64,000 bases of DNA from Shewanella pealeana ATCC 700345 (GTDB lineage: Bacteria; Pseudomonadota; Gammaproteobacteria; Enterobacterales; Shewanellaceae): positions 4,401,001-4,465,000 of the forward strand of contig NC_009901.1 of NCBI RefSeq assembly GCF_000018285.1, in the 5' to 3' direction. Of the stretch, positions 53,085 to 61,613 are shown in pieces (positions within the stretch are counted from its first letter, which is position 1; the number at the start of each line of letters is the position of its first letter). The position numbers were made by a program, and so were the translations under genes. Under the pieces are notes generated by a model. It was given only the letters and a program-made list of their open reading frames with translations, was not told the DNA's origin and ran no database searches.

Positions 53085-54455
53085 GTGGCGATCTCTAGCT
53101 TACTTCAACGTGCGGGTAAGTCCCGTTTTCTGGACTCAACCTTCAAGCTTTCACAGCGCAAGGCCAATGTTGGCACCGAGCTATATGCAGGCTTTATTAC
53201 CTTCTTAGCCATGAGCTATATTTTGGCGGTGAACCCAGCAATCTTAGGTAGCATCGATGGGATGGATAAGGGTGCGATCTTTACCGCCACCGCACTCGCC
53301 GCCGCACTTGCCACCTTGATAATGGGTTTTTTCGGTAACTATCCAGTGATGTTGGCGCCGGGCATGAGTATGAACGGCTTCTTTAAGGGCATGCTAGCAT
53401 CGAGCTCTGTGGCACTTATCTGGCACGAAGCCCTGTTCGGTATTTTCCTGTCTGGTATCGTCTATCTAATCTTTTCGATGACTAAGATCCGCAAGCAGAT
53501 GATTGAGTCGATCCCAGAAGATCTAAAACTTGCCATCACAGTGTCTTTAGGTCTATTTATCGCCTTCCTCGGGCTGAAGAACGCCGGCATTATTGTCGCA
53601 AACCCTGTAGTGATGGTCAGTATGGGCGATATCACCCAGCCACAAGTTGCCATCGCCTTTATCAGCTTGTTTGTCGCAGTCGGCTGCATGGTGAGAAATA
53701 TCAAACTGGCCACCTTTATCGCCTTTATGACCTCAATAACTCTCACGCTTATCAGCGATGCAGTGCTAGGCACTAAATATGCGCCGATCCCTGAAAATTG
53801 GTTCAGTGTGCCGCCTAGCATAGAGCCTAGCTTTGGTAAGGTGTTTAACTTTGAATTTTTAACCGTCGACAAGCTATTTGATCTACTGTTTATCGTTATC
53901 ATCTTCTTTATCGTCGACTTCTTCGACGGCTTATCGACGATTGTCGGCGTAGGTAAAGATGCAGGCATTATTGATAAAGATGGCAAGGTACCTAACGCCC
54001 GCGCAGCACTAGTAGCCGATGCTGGCGGCACGGTAATTGGCAGCGTACTGGGCACCACATCCATTACGGCGTTTTCAGAGTCTGGTATCGCCTCGGCGCA
54101 AGGTGCTAAAACGGGCTTAGCGGCAGTAGCCACCGCGATACTGTTCCTACTGGCTCTGTTCTGCTACCCAGTGTTCTCAATGTTCTCTACCGCTATCGTT
54201 GCACCCGCAATGATCGTAGTGGGGATTTATATGATAGGTCGTTTAGGGCAAATAAACTGGGATCATAAACCTTCGTGTATTGCCGCCTTCTTCACCATGA
54301 TGTTCACGATTTTGAGCTTCTCACCAGCTAACGGCATGGCTATGGGCTTTATCAGTTACGCATTTGCCATGGTGGTGGCCGGTAAAGGCCGTGAAGTTCA
54401 TCCAATCATCTATGGCTTATCACTGATCTTTATCACTTACCTTGTGATGCTCTAG
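53085..54455 (+). CDS. NCS2/AzgA-family purine permease
   Basis: 456 residues from a GTG start, with about 13 hydrophobic segments. Family signs: TELYAGFITFLAMSYILAVNP at the start, MLAPGMSMNGFFKG, and FVVDFFDGLSTIVGVG-like and GTTSITAFSESGIASAQGAKTGL segments of AzgA-type transporters. Takes up adenine, guanine or hypoxanthine by proton symport. The guanine riboswitch 120 bp upstream indicates that guanine/hypoxanthine is the likely cargo. No purine synthesis genes nearby. Confidence 0.92.
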   Translation: MAISSLLQRAGKSRFLDSTFKLSQRKANVGTELYAGFITFLAMSYILAVNPAILGSIDGMDKGAIFTATALAAALATLIMGFFGNYPVMLAPGMSMNGFFKGMLASSSVALIWHEALFGIFLSGIVYLIFSMTKIRKQMIESIPEDLKLAITVSLGLFIAFLGLKNAGIIVANPVVMVSMGDITQPQVAIAFISLFVAVGCMVRNIKLATFIAFMTSITLTLISDAVLGTKYAPIPENWFSVPPSIEPSFGKVFNFEFLTVDKLFDLLFIVIIFFIVDFFDGLSTIVGVGKDAGIIDKDGKVPNARAALVADAGGTVIGSVLGTTSITAFSESGIASAQGAKTGLAAVATAILFLLALFCYPVFSMFSTAIVAPAMIVVGIYMIGRLGQINWDHKPSCIAAFFTMMFTILSFSPANGMAMGFISYAFAMVVAGKGREVHPIIYGLSLIFITYLVML

Positions 54456-54480
54456 TTGAGATAAGCCTTAGCCGCATAAA

Positions 54481-54507
54481 AAAAGGGTCTGCAATGCAGA
54501 CCCTTTT
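54481..54507. terminator. Bidirectional terminator between permease and TerC/CorC genes
   Basis: AAAAGGGTCTGC / GCAGACCCTTTT, 3-nt loop; serves both convergent genes. Confidence 0.93.
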
Positions 54508-54523
54508 CTTTGTTCCAAACCAA

Positions 54524-56056
54524 TTAATTTACTGGTAGATGACTAACCTTAACTAAGGACACTTTAAATTCGTCAGCTTCAACGATTTCAAACTTCAGCT
54601 TGGCAAATTCAATCACATCACTGACTTTAGGAATCGTTGAGTTCAAGGTTAATAATAAGCCAGCCACGGTAATGTACTCCTGCTGCTTATCGATTAGCCC
54701 TAGTGTTTCAAGGCGCGACTCCAAGTCATGCAATGAGGTACTGCCTTTAACCAACCAACCGTCATTACACACACTGATCTCTGGGGTCTCACCAATATCC
54801 GGGAACTCGCCCACGATAGACTCGAGTAAGTCATGTAAGGTGACAATACCCTGAATACTACCGAACTCGTCCGCCAGCACAGCCATGCCCGCTCTTGACT
54901 CTCTAAAGCCATCGAGTAAACGGATCACATTAATACTATCGGGCACGATATAGGCAGGGAAAGCTGCCGCAATAGACGCTAAGTCTTCCCCGGCCTCAAT
55001 GCCTAATAGTAAGTCTTTACTGCGTACAATACCGACTAAGTTATCCAGAGAACCAGTGCACACAGGGAAATTTTGGTGGCGGCTATTCTTAATTGTTTGC
55101 TTGATTTTATCGGTGCAATCTTCAGTATTTAACCAAACCGTCTCACTTCTTTGGGTCATCACAGTGCGAACATTACGCTCAGACAATGATAAAACTCCTG
55201 TAACCATTTCACGCTCGGCATCACCAAAGCTCACTGGCGCAGGCTCACTACCATCGTCGTCATCATGGATGTTGTAATGTTTATTACCCATTAAACGAAA
55301 GATGGCTTCAGTCGTGCGCTGACGCAGTGGTACTCGTTCAGCATTTTTAGCATGGCTTGAGCTGATCATTTGATTAAACATCTCAATTAAAATTGAGAAA
55401 CCAATCGCCGCATACAAGTAGCCTTTAGGAATATGTAAGCCAAAACCTTCTGCAACCAGAATAAAGCCAATCATCAATAGGAAGCTTAGACACAATACGA
55501 TAACCGTAGGATGCGCGTTGACGAAGTTAGTGATCGACTTCGACGCTAACAGCATCACAATCATAGACACGATAACGGCAATCATCATCACAGTTAAGCT
55601 ATCTACCATACCCACTGCGGTAATGATCGAATCGAGAGAGAACACTGCGTCTAAGGCAAGGATCTGCGCGATGATCACACCAAAACTTGCGTAAACATTG
55701 GCGCCTTGCTGCTGATTAGCCTCCCCTTCAAAACGTTCATGCAGCTCATGAGTCGCCTTAAATAGCAGGAACAAACCACCGGTAATTAAAATCAGGTCTC
55801 GAGTCGAGAAGCTGAGGTCATAGATACTAAACAAGGGCTGTGTCAGCGTGACTAGCCAAGACACTATGCTCAGCAGACCTAATCGCATTATGAGTGCGAG
55901 AGATAAACCGATAGTTCTTGCTTTGTCTCTTTGCTCGGGAGGGAGTTTTTTAACTAAAATGGCAATAAAGACAAGGTTATCAATACCGAGTACGATCTCG
56001 ATAATAATCAGGGTAATTAAACCAATCCATATTTGGGGTTCAAGCAAAAATTCCAT
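54524..56056 (-). CDS. TerC-family membrane protein with CBS and CorC/HlyC domains (YoaE-like)
   Basis: 510 residues. N-terminal TerC domain (about 1-230) with seven membrane segments and the acidic motif [17 protein letters not shown]; then two CBS domains (about 290-425, [11 protein letters not shown] and [20 protein letters not shown]) and a CorC/HlyC transporter-associated domain at the C-terminus. TerC proteins export metal ions such as Mn2+ in some species. I looked for a yybP-ykoY Mn riboswitch upstream and found none. Confidence 0.92.
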   Translation of the reverse strand: MEFLLEPQIWIGLITLIIIEIVLGIDNLVFIAILVKKLPPEQRDKARTIGLSLALIMRLGLLSIVSWLVTLTQPLFSIYDLSFSTRDLILITGGLFLLFKATHELHERFEGEANQQQGANVYASFGVIIAQILALDAVFSLDSIITAVGMVDSLTVMMIAVIVSMIVMLLASKSITNFVNAHPTVIVLCLSFLLMIGFILVAEGFGLHIPKGYLYAAIGFSILIEMFNQMISSSHAKNAERVPLRQRTTEAIFRLMGNKHYNIHDDDDGSEPAPVSFGDAEREMVTGVLSLSERNVRTVMTQRSETVWLNTEDCTDKIKQTIKNSRHQNFPVCTGSLDNLVGIVRSKDLLLGIEAGEDLASIAAAFPAYIVPDSINVIRLLDGFRESRAGMAVLADEFGSIQGIVTLHDLLESIVGEFPDIGETPEISVCNDGWLVKGSTSLHDLESRLETLGLIDKQQEYITVAGLLLTLNSTIPKVSDVIEFAKLKFEIVEADEFKVSLVKVSHLPVN

Positions 56057-56437
56057 CGTGTGTTTTCATTTTCCCAAAGCCGATGTCTAAACACCAGTTC
56101 GGTCAATAGCTCCAAAATATAACGCGTTTATAAAAGTTAAGCGCATTTATATTGGAGAATTGGTAAAAACGATAATTAATTAAATTTTAACTTTGCAATT
56201 TATATCGCAAAACGCCCAAAAAAAATTCTCTCCGCTCTATAAAGACACAAAAACAAGCCATTACTTTCAACAGCTTAAAGCCACAGGGTTCAATAATTAT
56301 ACTAATAAGAATAAGCAAGTGATCGACGCAGAGTGTTTTTGACAAACTAATTCAAGGCGAATGGCTGGGCAACAAGCTGCAAAAAAGCCAAGTGAAAATC
56401 ACTCGGCCCTTTTGAAAATGATGTGACTATATAACGA
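56057..56437. other. Intergenic region, TerC gene 5' side
   Basis: 381 bp, AT-rich. Holds the terminator of the next minus-strand gene (56381-56413). No other element supported. Confidence 0.5.
56381..56413 (-). terminator. Terminator of the 855-residue lipoprotein gene
   Basis: Minus strand GCCGAGTGA / TCACTTGGC stem with one mismatch, then TTTTTTG. Confidence 0.75.
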
Positions 56438-59005
56438 TTATTGAATTTCGAACTCGATGTCTAATTCTGATTCATTCAAACATGCGTCATCTGACTGCAC
56501 CAATTGATCAATCTGGTAGTAATGACAAACATCAAGCTCACCTTGCGAGTCGAAATCTTTACGCTTCAGCCTATCTCCAGCCTTACTATACCAATAAACA
56601 CTTTTTTGCTGGTAACCATTGCTACCATAACCATAAGTGACTACATCAGGCCCAGCATCGCGGCCATAAACCCAGTCACCTAAGTCATAGGTTTGCATCC
56701 AAGCTTGGTATTGAATATCACCATTAGTGAAATACTTAACCACAGAGGGCGCGTCTTCCTGTATGACATACAGCTCATTCTCAATCTTGGATTCCATCTC
56801 AAGTATTGGCTTACCCTCCCCGTCTAAAAGGTCGTAATAAGCAAACGAGGTATAGCCATCAGGGTGAGTATTGACCCCTTTGCGGAATGTCCATGCATGC
56901 TCGGGATTGCCTGATGAATAGAACCGAGTCATAGCAGGCTTGCATTGGTTATGATAGGTATACTGGCCACTCTTAAAATAGCCCGTTGTAACATAACCTG
57001 TGCTGTCCGTTTGCTCCTGAATGGGGTAAACCGTACCGTCATCATCAATAAAGTGTTGGCACTCGTTAATTGGCTCAATGATAGGTTGATCATTGGTATC
57101 GATAGCATATTGCCTATCTAAATCGACCTCGGTCTTAATATCTCCAGATCCATTATAAAGCTCGCAGTTACTGTAAAGGACATCTTGTTTACTATTTGGA
57201 TCTAAATAACTGCACCATTGCGGACTACCATCTGGATTAAATACCTTCTCTTTTTCACGGGTCTGTGCAGCATCATGCCAAGTCATACTGCTGTACGTTG
57301 ATGTTTCATCATCCGTATAAACAATTAAATCTGGACCAAATGCACGAATGAAAGACGAAGCTTCGCCAGCTATCCATTGTTTCACTCGGATCCTACCGCT
57401 AGGGTAATACTCATAGCCTGATGGTTGATCATCTAATACTAGGCTGTGACCACTCTCATCTTCACGGGACTCAATGTGCTTAATGGGATCGCCATAGGCA
57501 TCAACCGCATCATAATAACGGGTATAAGAGATCTGCCCACTATTGTGATTAACACCATGTAAGTAATTTATTTCCTCGGATAAATTTCCGGAAATAAAGT
57601 ATTGAATATAAGCTGGTTGGCAATCGTGATGGCGAATGAATTGCTGCTCAATTTCATAGCCCCAGATTTGGAGTTTTGCCCCAAAACCATCGATACTTTC
57701 CTGCATAGAGATCGGGTATATATTTCCCTTATCATCCACATAGTTTTCACATCGGTCGATTGGCGTTGACACTATGTTTTCAGCCTCTACGGCAACTTGC
57801 TGAACTTGTACTGTCAGTTCCCCCTCTTCCGTTAGGATGAACTCTTTAGATTGCTGATATGTTTTTTGCCCTGCAAAATCAACACTATGAGTTGTTAATA
57901 TCAGCAACTTATCGGCGGGAACTTGCAACAAAACGCCACTCCACACTCCGTCAATATTTTCAAGTTCAGTGATCTGCTCTTTATCATCAAAGCTCACTTT
58001 GGCAAAAGTAGTAAAACTGGTGTCTTTGCCTTGCCCAATCGCTGGGACATTAGGCGCCGAAAAGGCACTCACGCCATTGGTGAGCTGCACAGGAACATCT
58101 AAATAAACCCTAAGGCCCTCAGGATTTGAAACAACTAAATCCACCTCAGCATCAAGGGCTGGGATCAAATCCAAGCCTTCCTGAATAACGCGAATAGTAA
58201 AAGAGCCAGCATTCAAAGGGGTAACTTCACCATTATCATCGACTTTGGCTATCGCCTCATCGGAGCTAGTAAAACTCAGGTCGTTACCGTTACCACCAGA
58301 GGTCACTAATCTGACTCGCTCACCAAATGCGGTCAACGCTGTATCTACCGTATCTATTGCCAATGGAGAGTAAACGGCAAGATTAACAATCTCAGAGCGA
58401 CTGGCATAATCTGACTCTAGAACCAGCTTAAAACTTAATGTTTGCGCACTAATATCGCCAGGTACACTAAACTCTAATGTCTCCGATTCAGTATCGATGC
58501 TCTCAACAGTTCGCCCCGTCTCTTGCCCCCAAGAGTACAAAATCGGAAAAGCAGGTTCTTCGTCCAACTTAACTGCTAGGGTCACAACCTCATTAGCAAT
58601 ATAAGCCTCATTGGCACCGTTAACGGTCAAATCGGGGATGGCGGGATCGACCACATTCAACTTAATAGTAAGAGGCTGAGACTGTGCGCCCTTATCATCA
58701 AGCGCTATGACTTGGACATCATAGACGCCCTCTGTCATAGCCGAACCGAAAGTCAGTGATGAAGCGCTGATCACCACATCTAACTCCGTACTCAACAGCT
58801 TGTAACTCAACACATCACCATCAGCATCACTGAAGTATGTAGCTAACGGCAATGCGCTATTTTCTTGGCCTAATACCATCTCATGAGCTATAGCATTTGA
58901 TATCAACATTTTCGGAGCGGTATTGGGTTGCGCTTGAGTAGCTTCATCACCGCCACCACAGGCGACTAATGATATTATTGCTACTGCTATTAGTGTTTTT
59001 TTCAT
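56438..59005 (-). CDS. Large lipoprotein with cadherin/Ig-like and duplicated C-terminal modules
   Basis: 855 residues. Lipobox LVAC, lipid on Cys16, followed by GGGDEA. Domain 1 (about 30-120): cadherin-like fold (YFSDADGDVLSYKL). About 125-295: Ig-like/Big_2 modules (FTSSDEAIAKVDDNGEVTPLNAG). About 420-840: two copies of a module of about 200 residues, each opening with C-x-x-(Y/F)-(V/I)-D-D-x-G-x-(I/V)-YPI and containing MORN-like YYPSGRIRVKQW or YFTNGDIQYQAW. Cell-surface or periplasmic; function unknown. It shares repeat style with the lipoprotein at 51358. Confidence 0.82.
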   Translation of the reverse strand: MKKTLIAVAIISLVACGGGDEATQAQPNTAPKMLISNAIAHEMVLGQENSALPLATYFSDADGDVLSYKLLSTELDVVISASSLTFGSAMTEGVYDVQVIALDDKGAQSQPLTIKLNVVDPAIPDLTVNGANEAYIANEVVTLAVKLDEEPAFPILYSWGQETGRTVESIDTESETLEFSVPGDISAQTLSFKLVLESDYASRSEIVNLAVYSPLAIDTVDTALTAFGERVRLVTSGGNGNDLSFTSSDEAIAKVDDNGEVTPLNAGSFTIRVIQEGLDLIPALDAEVDLVVSNPEGLRVYLDVPVQLTNGVSAFSAPNVPAIGQGKDTSFTTFAKVSFDDKEQITELENIDGVWSGVLLQVPADKLLILTTHSVDFAGQKTYQQSKEFILTEEGELTVQVQQVAVEAENIVSTPIDRCENYVDDKGNIYPISMQESIDGFGAKLQIWGYEIEQQFIRHHDCQPAYIQYFISGNLSEEINYLHGVNHNSGQISYTRYYDAVDAYGDPIKHIESREDESGHSLVLDDQPSGYEYYPSGRIRVKQWIAGEASSFIRAFGPDLIVYTDDETSTYSSMTWHDAAQTREKEKVFNPDGSPQWCSYLDPNSKQDVLYSNCELYNGSGDIKTEVDLDRQYAIDTNDQPIIEPINECQHFIDDDGTVYPIQEQTDSTGYVTTGYFKSGQYTYHNQCKPAMTRFYSSGNPEHAWTFRKGVNTHPDGYTSFAYYDLLDGEGKPILEMESKIENELYVIQEDAPSVVKYFTNGDIQYQAWMQTYDLGDWVYGRDAGPDVVTYGYGSNGYQQKSVYWYSKAGDRLKRKDFDSQGELDVCHYYQIDQLVQSDDACLNESELDIEFEIQ

Positions 59006-59241
59006 CCTTAAAACTCACATAGTTAGTTAAAGCGAGTATCCATAAACCTCACACCAAGCTGTAACATACATATCACAACTGAAACAATCAATGCTCCCCC
59101 TTCTTTATAAATCAAATAATTAGCCATCCCACACAATACTATTTAGCAGCATCCGAGGAGTTCGAACGCAATGAGTCCTTAATCACAACGAACCTAGAGA
59201 TAAAGCATAATGATTCAGCAGAGGTAGGTTCAGTCGTTAGT

Positions 59242-59304
59242 GATGTGATTGATGTGATTGATGTGATTGATATGGTTGATATGGTTGATATGGTTGATAT
59301 GGTT
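59242..59304 (+). repeat. 9-bp tandem repeat array (7 units)
   Basis: Three units GATGTGATT (59242-59268) then four units GATATGGTT (59269-59304). The period is a multiple of three, and one plus frame would read D-V-I and then D-M-V repeats, ending at a TAA soon after; it is open for about 70 codons upstream but has no good start codon. Confidence 0.95.
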
Positions 59305-59335
59305 GATGCAAATATTAAGTAAGTACGGCTATATC

Positions 59336-59367
59336 AAGTAACCTTACCCAATGAGATAAGGTTACTT
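59336..59367 (-). terminator. Inverted repeat after the DUF3108-like gene
   Basis: AAGTAACCTTA / TAAGGTTACTT, 11-bp perfect stem with a 10-nt loop just below the gene's stop. No T-run follows, so it is only a possible terminator. Confidence 0.45.
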
Positions 59368-59378
59368 ATAAAAGAAGC

Positions 59379-60176
59379 TTACCTGCAGGTAGAGCTATAG
59401 TGATTTAGCTCGATAAGACCGCGCAATATGATGCCATGGTAGCGAGCTTGAATCAGTTGGTAATCCATTTCAGGAGCAAAATAGTAGGTCACCTCTTCTG
59501 CGCCGCTCTGCTCCACCGGGATCAATGTAAGCTCACCCCATGGAGCAATGTTTTTGCTGATGGGGGTTTGCACGTAATATTGATACGGCTCTATCGCATC
59601 TGACGCTTGCCTAATTAGCCTAAATTGCTGCCGCCCTTGCAGTAGAAGTTCACGCATTTGAATGGCTAAGGTGTCGACATCTCGCAGCGCAATACTATCG
59701 GAGCGGTAAGTTTCAATATCACCATCAACATCGACCTCTGAAACGCGGCCATTATCACTAAAGCTTGCTCGCATGTCTCTGGCGCGAAACCCTGTTACTT
59801 TTTGATGAAATTGCTCGGTGATCCACTCATTACTGACATTCGACCAAGATAGCTCGGCTCTTTGCTGATACTGAGTGCCTATGCCTAAGATACTGGCCTT
59901 GCTGGTTGAGGTCACCACCGCCGTTTTGCCACGCCAAGTCTCGGTGCGGCTCATGGTGCCTGTATGTATGCCACTAAGATAAATATCGTAGTCGGCACTG
60001 CGGCTACACTGTTGTTGCTGTGCTAGCTCTTGCTGAGCTAACTCTTGCTGCGCTAGCTGCGTTAACTCTTGAGAGTTAGCTTCGGTGGCTAATGCATGAT
60101 TAGCCACAAAGAGCGCAGATATTAGGCCTATCATTCTCATCGCGAACTTAGACATAAAAACCAATAAACCTTTCAT
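59379..60176 (-). CDS. DUF3108-like periplasmic protein
   Basis: 265 residues. Signal peptide (MRMIGLISALFVANHALA, cleavage near residue 30), then a slippage-prone ELAQQ repeat (QELAQQELAQQQQ) and a beta-rich domain (YDIYLSGIHTGTMSRTETW, FRARDMRASFSDNGRVSEV) like DUF3108. Possibly periplasmic or outer-membrane-associated. Starts 2 bp after the barrel gene's stop, so the two are one operon and may act together in the envelope. Alternative starts exist at 60155 and 60143. Confidence 0.75.
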   Translation of the reverse strand: MKGLLVFMSKFAMRMIGLISALFVANHALATEANSQELTQLAQQELAQQELAQQQQCSRSADYDIYLSGIHTGTMSRTETWRGKTAVVTSTSKASILGIGTQYQQRAELSWSNVSNEWITEQFHQKVTGFRARDMRASFSDNGRVSEVDVDGDIETYRSDSIALRDVDTLAIQMRELLLQGRQQFRLIRQASDAIEPYQYYVQTPISKNIAPWGELTLIPVEQSGAEEVTYYFAPEMDYQLIQARYHGIILRGLIELNHYSSTCR

Positions 60177-60178
60177 GG

Positions 60179-61345
60179 TTAGAATACTTCGTTCACATTG
60201 AGGTAGAAGTTAGTCTCGTTTTCACCCACACCAATATCTAGGCGTAAATTAATATTATCTTTGATTTTAAAGCGGAATCCTGTGCCGTAAGAGGTCAACA
60301 ACTCTTCGTTTAAATCACTCACCTTGGAGGCCACACTACCTACGCCGCCCCAAAACACCATGCCGTAACGCTGGAAGATGGGTAAACGATATTCCACTTG
60401 GCCCATCATCATCTGCTTGTCACGGTAACGGCCTTTGATGTAACCACGCATCGCACCTGAGCCGCCAAGATCAGGCAACATGTTCCAAGGCACATCGCCT
60501 TCGGTAAAATGGCCCTGTACTTGCCATGCAATCAGCCCTGGCGCAGAGCTCAGTAAGGAAGTTGAGCTTAAGTCGATATAATTGGCGAGTTCGAGATCGT
60601 AAGTCGAGAAACTTGAGTACTCATCGTTTTGATACAGACCCGCATCGATCTGAAATAACCAACCTTTGGTGGCATTTAAGCGGTAATCACGAGAGTCATA
60701 GATGCTGGTTACCACCACACCCGAACTAAAATTATTCGGCAAAATATCCGCAGAATCCACAGGCAGCCCTGTGTCAACTAACTCTAACTTTTCAGCACTG
60801 GCGTAGGTAAAGTCAGCCCCAATACCGAGAAAATAGTTATCGGCCACTTCCGTCATCCAGCGGGGTTTAAAGCTGTATAACTGCTCTTCAAACTCATGAT
60901 GATTGGCGTCGATATTGCCTTGTGCTATGCCTTGACCATAATAAACTGCCGCTTCGTTATGAAGCTCTAGCCCCAGCTGTAAACGCTGCTTACCGCCGTT
61001 GAAGAAGGTCATATTTTCCACTTCGACACCGTAAGAATTATTCATTGAAACAAATGAATTCAATACCAATGATGAAGGCTGCTCCTCGCTCGCTGCACCG
61101 TCGGTTTTATATAACCCCACCATCAACAGACCCACGCCAAACTTCTTCTCCGGCGTGTAATAAGCCGTTGGTAAGTAGCTCATGTCGATAGGCTTGCTCT
61201 GGTCAAACTCACCATCGGCACCAAACACAGACAAGATGTCGTCGACCCAAGTCGGCTGCATATCTTTAGGAGTGTCAAATAGAGGCTCGACTGCGACGGC
61301 CAGATTGGAAAAAGCGCACAGGGTTAACAGTAAAATCCGTTTCAT
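60179..61345 (-). CDS. Omp85-type outer-membrane beta-barrel without POTRA domains
   Basis: 388 residues; signal peptide (KRILLLTLCAFSNLAVA). The rest shows amphipathic beta-strand alternation and the Omp85 surface-antigen ending: GGSGAMRGYIKGRYRDKQMMMGQVEYRLPI (the RGY tip motif) and a final strand ending in a hydrophobic residue (F). There is no room for POTRA repeats, unlike BamA or TamA. Likely an outer-membrane pore or lipid/protein translocon of the patatin-like or orphan type. Substrate unknown; partner is the periplasmic protein downstream. Confidence 0.85.
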   Translation of the reverse strand: MKRILLLTLCAFSNLAVAVEPLFDTPKDMQPTWVDDILSVFGADGEFDQSKPIDMSYLPTAYYTPEKKFGVGLLMVGLYKTDGAASEEQPSSLVLNSFVSMNNSYGVEVENMTFFNGGKQRLQLGLELHNEAAVYYGQGIAQGNIDANHHEFEEQLYSFKPRWMTEVADNYFLGIGADFTYASAEKLELVDTGLPVDSADILPNNFSSGVVVTSIYDSRDYRLNATKGWLFQIDAGLYQNDEYSSFSTYDLELANYIDLSSTSLLSSAPGLIAWQVQGHFTEGDVPWNMLPDLGGSGAMRGYIKGRYRDKQMMMGQVEYRLPIFQRYGMVFWGGVGSVASKVSDLNEELLTSYGTGFRFKIKDNINLRLDIGVGENETNFYLNVNEVF

Positions 61346-61553
61346 AAATACTCGAATTAATAGTGGAGAACATAGATGTTTATAGGCGATATGTCGTGAA
61401 AAAAACGTGATGCCTCTGGCCGCAAAAGACAGCTGATGACTCTAGCCGCAAATCACTGAGCGCGCATTCTACCATTACAAGAGTATTCAACAATGACTTT
61501 TTTTGATTACGGATTAATCAGCTTAAATCTCTTAACAACTTGTCTGCCTAAGT

Positions 61554-61594
61554 AATAAAAACAGCCAAACCCTCTCAAAAATAGAATTTGGCTG
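61554..61594 (-). terminator. Intrinsic terminator of the HD-GYP gene
   Basis: Minus strand CAGCCAAA / TTTGGCTG with a 17-nt loop, followed by TTTTTATT. Confidence 0.82.
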
Positions 61595-61613
61595 CCGCAA
61601 CGACTCTGTCGAT

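Noticed and set aside
56057..56250. yybP-ykoY manganese riboswitch before the TerC gene
   Set aside because: The conserved loop sequences are absent; only a 4-bp stem is visible.
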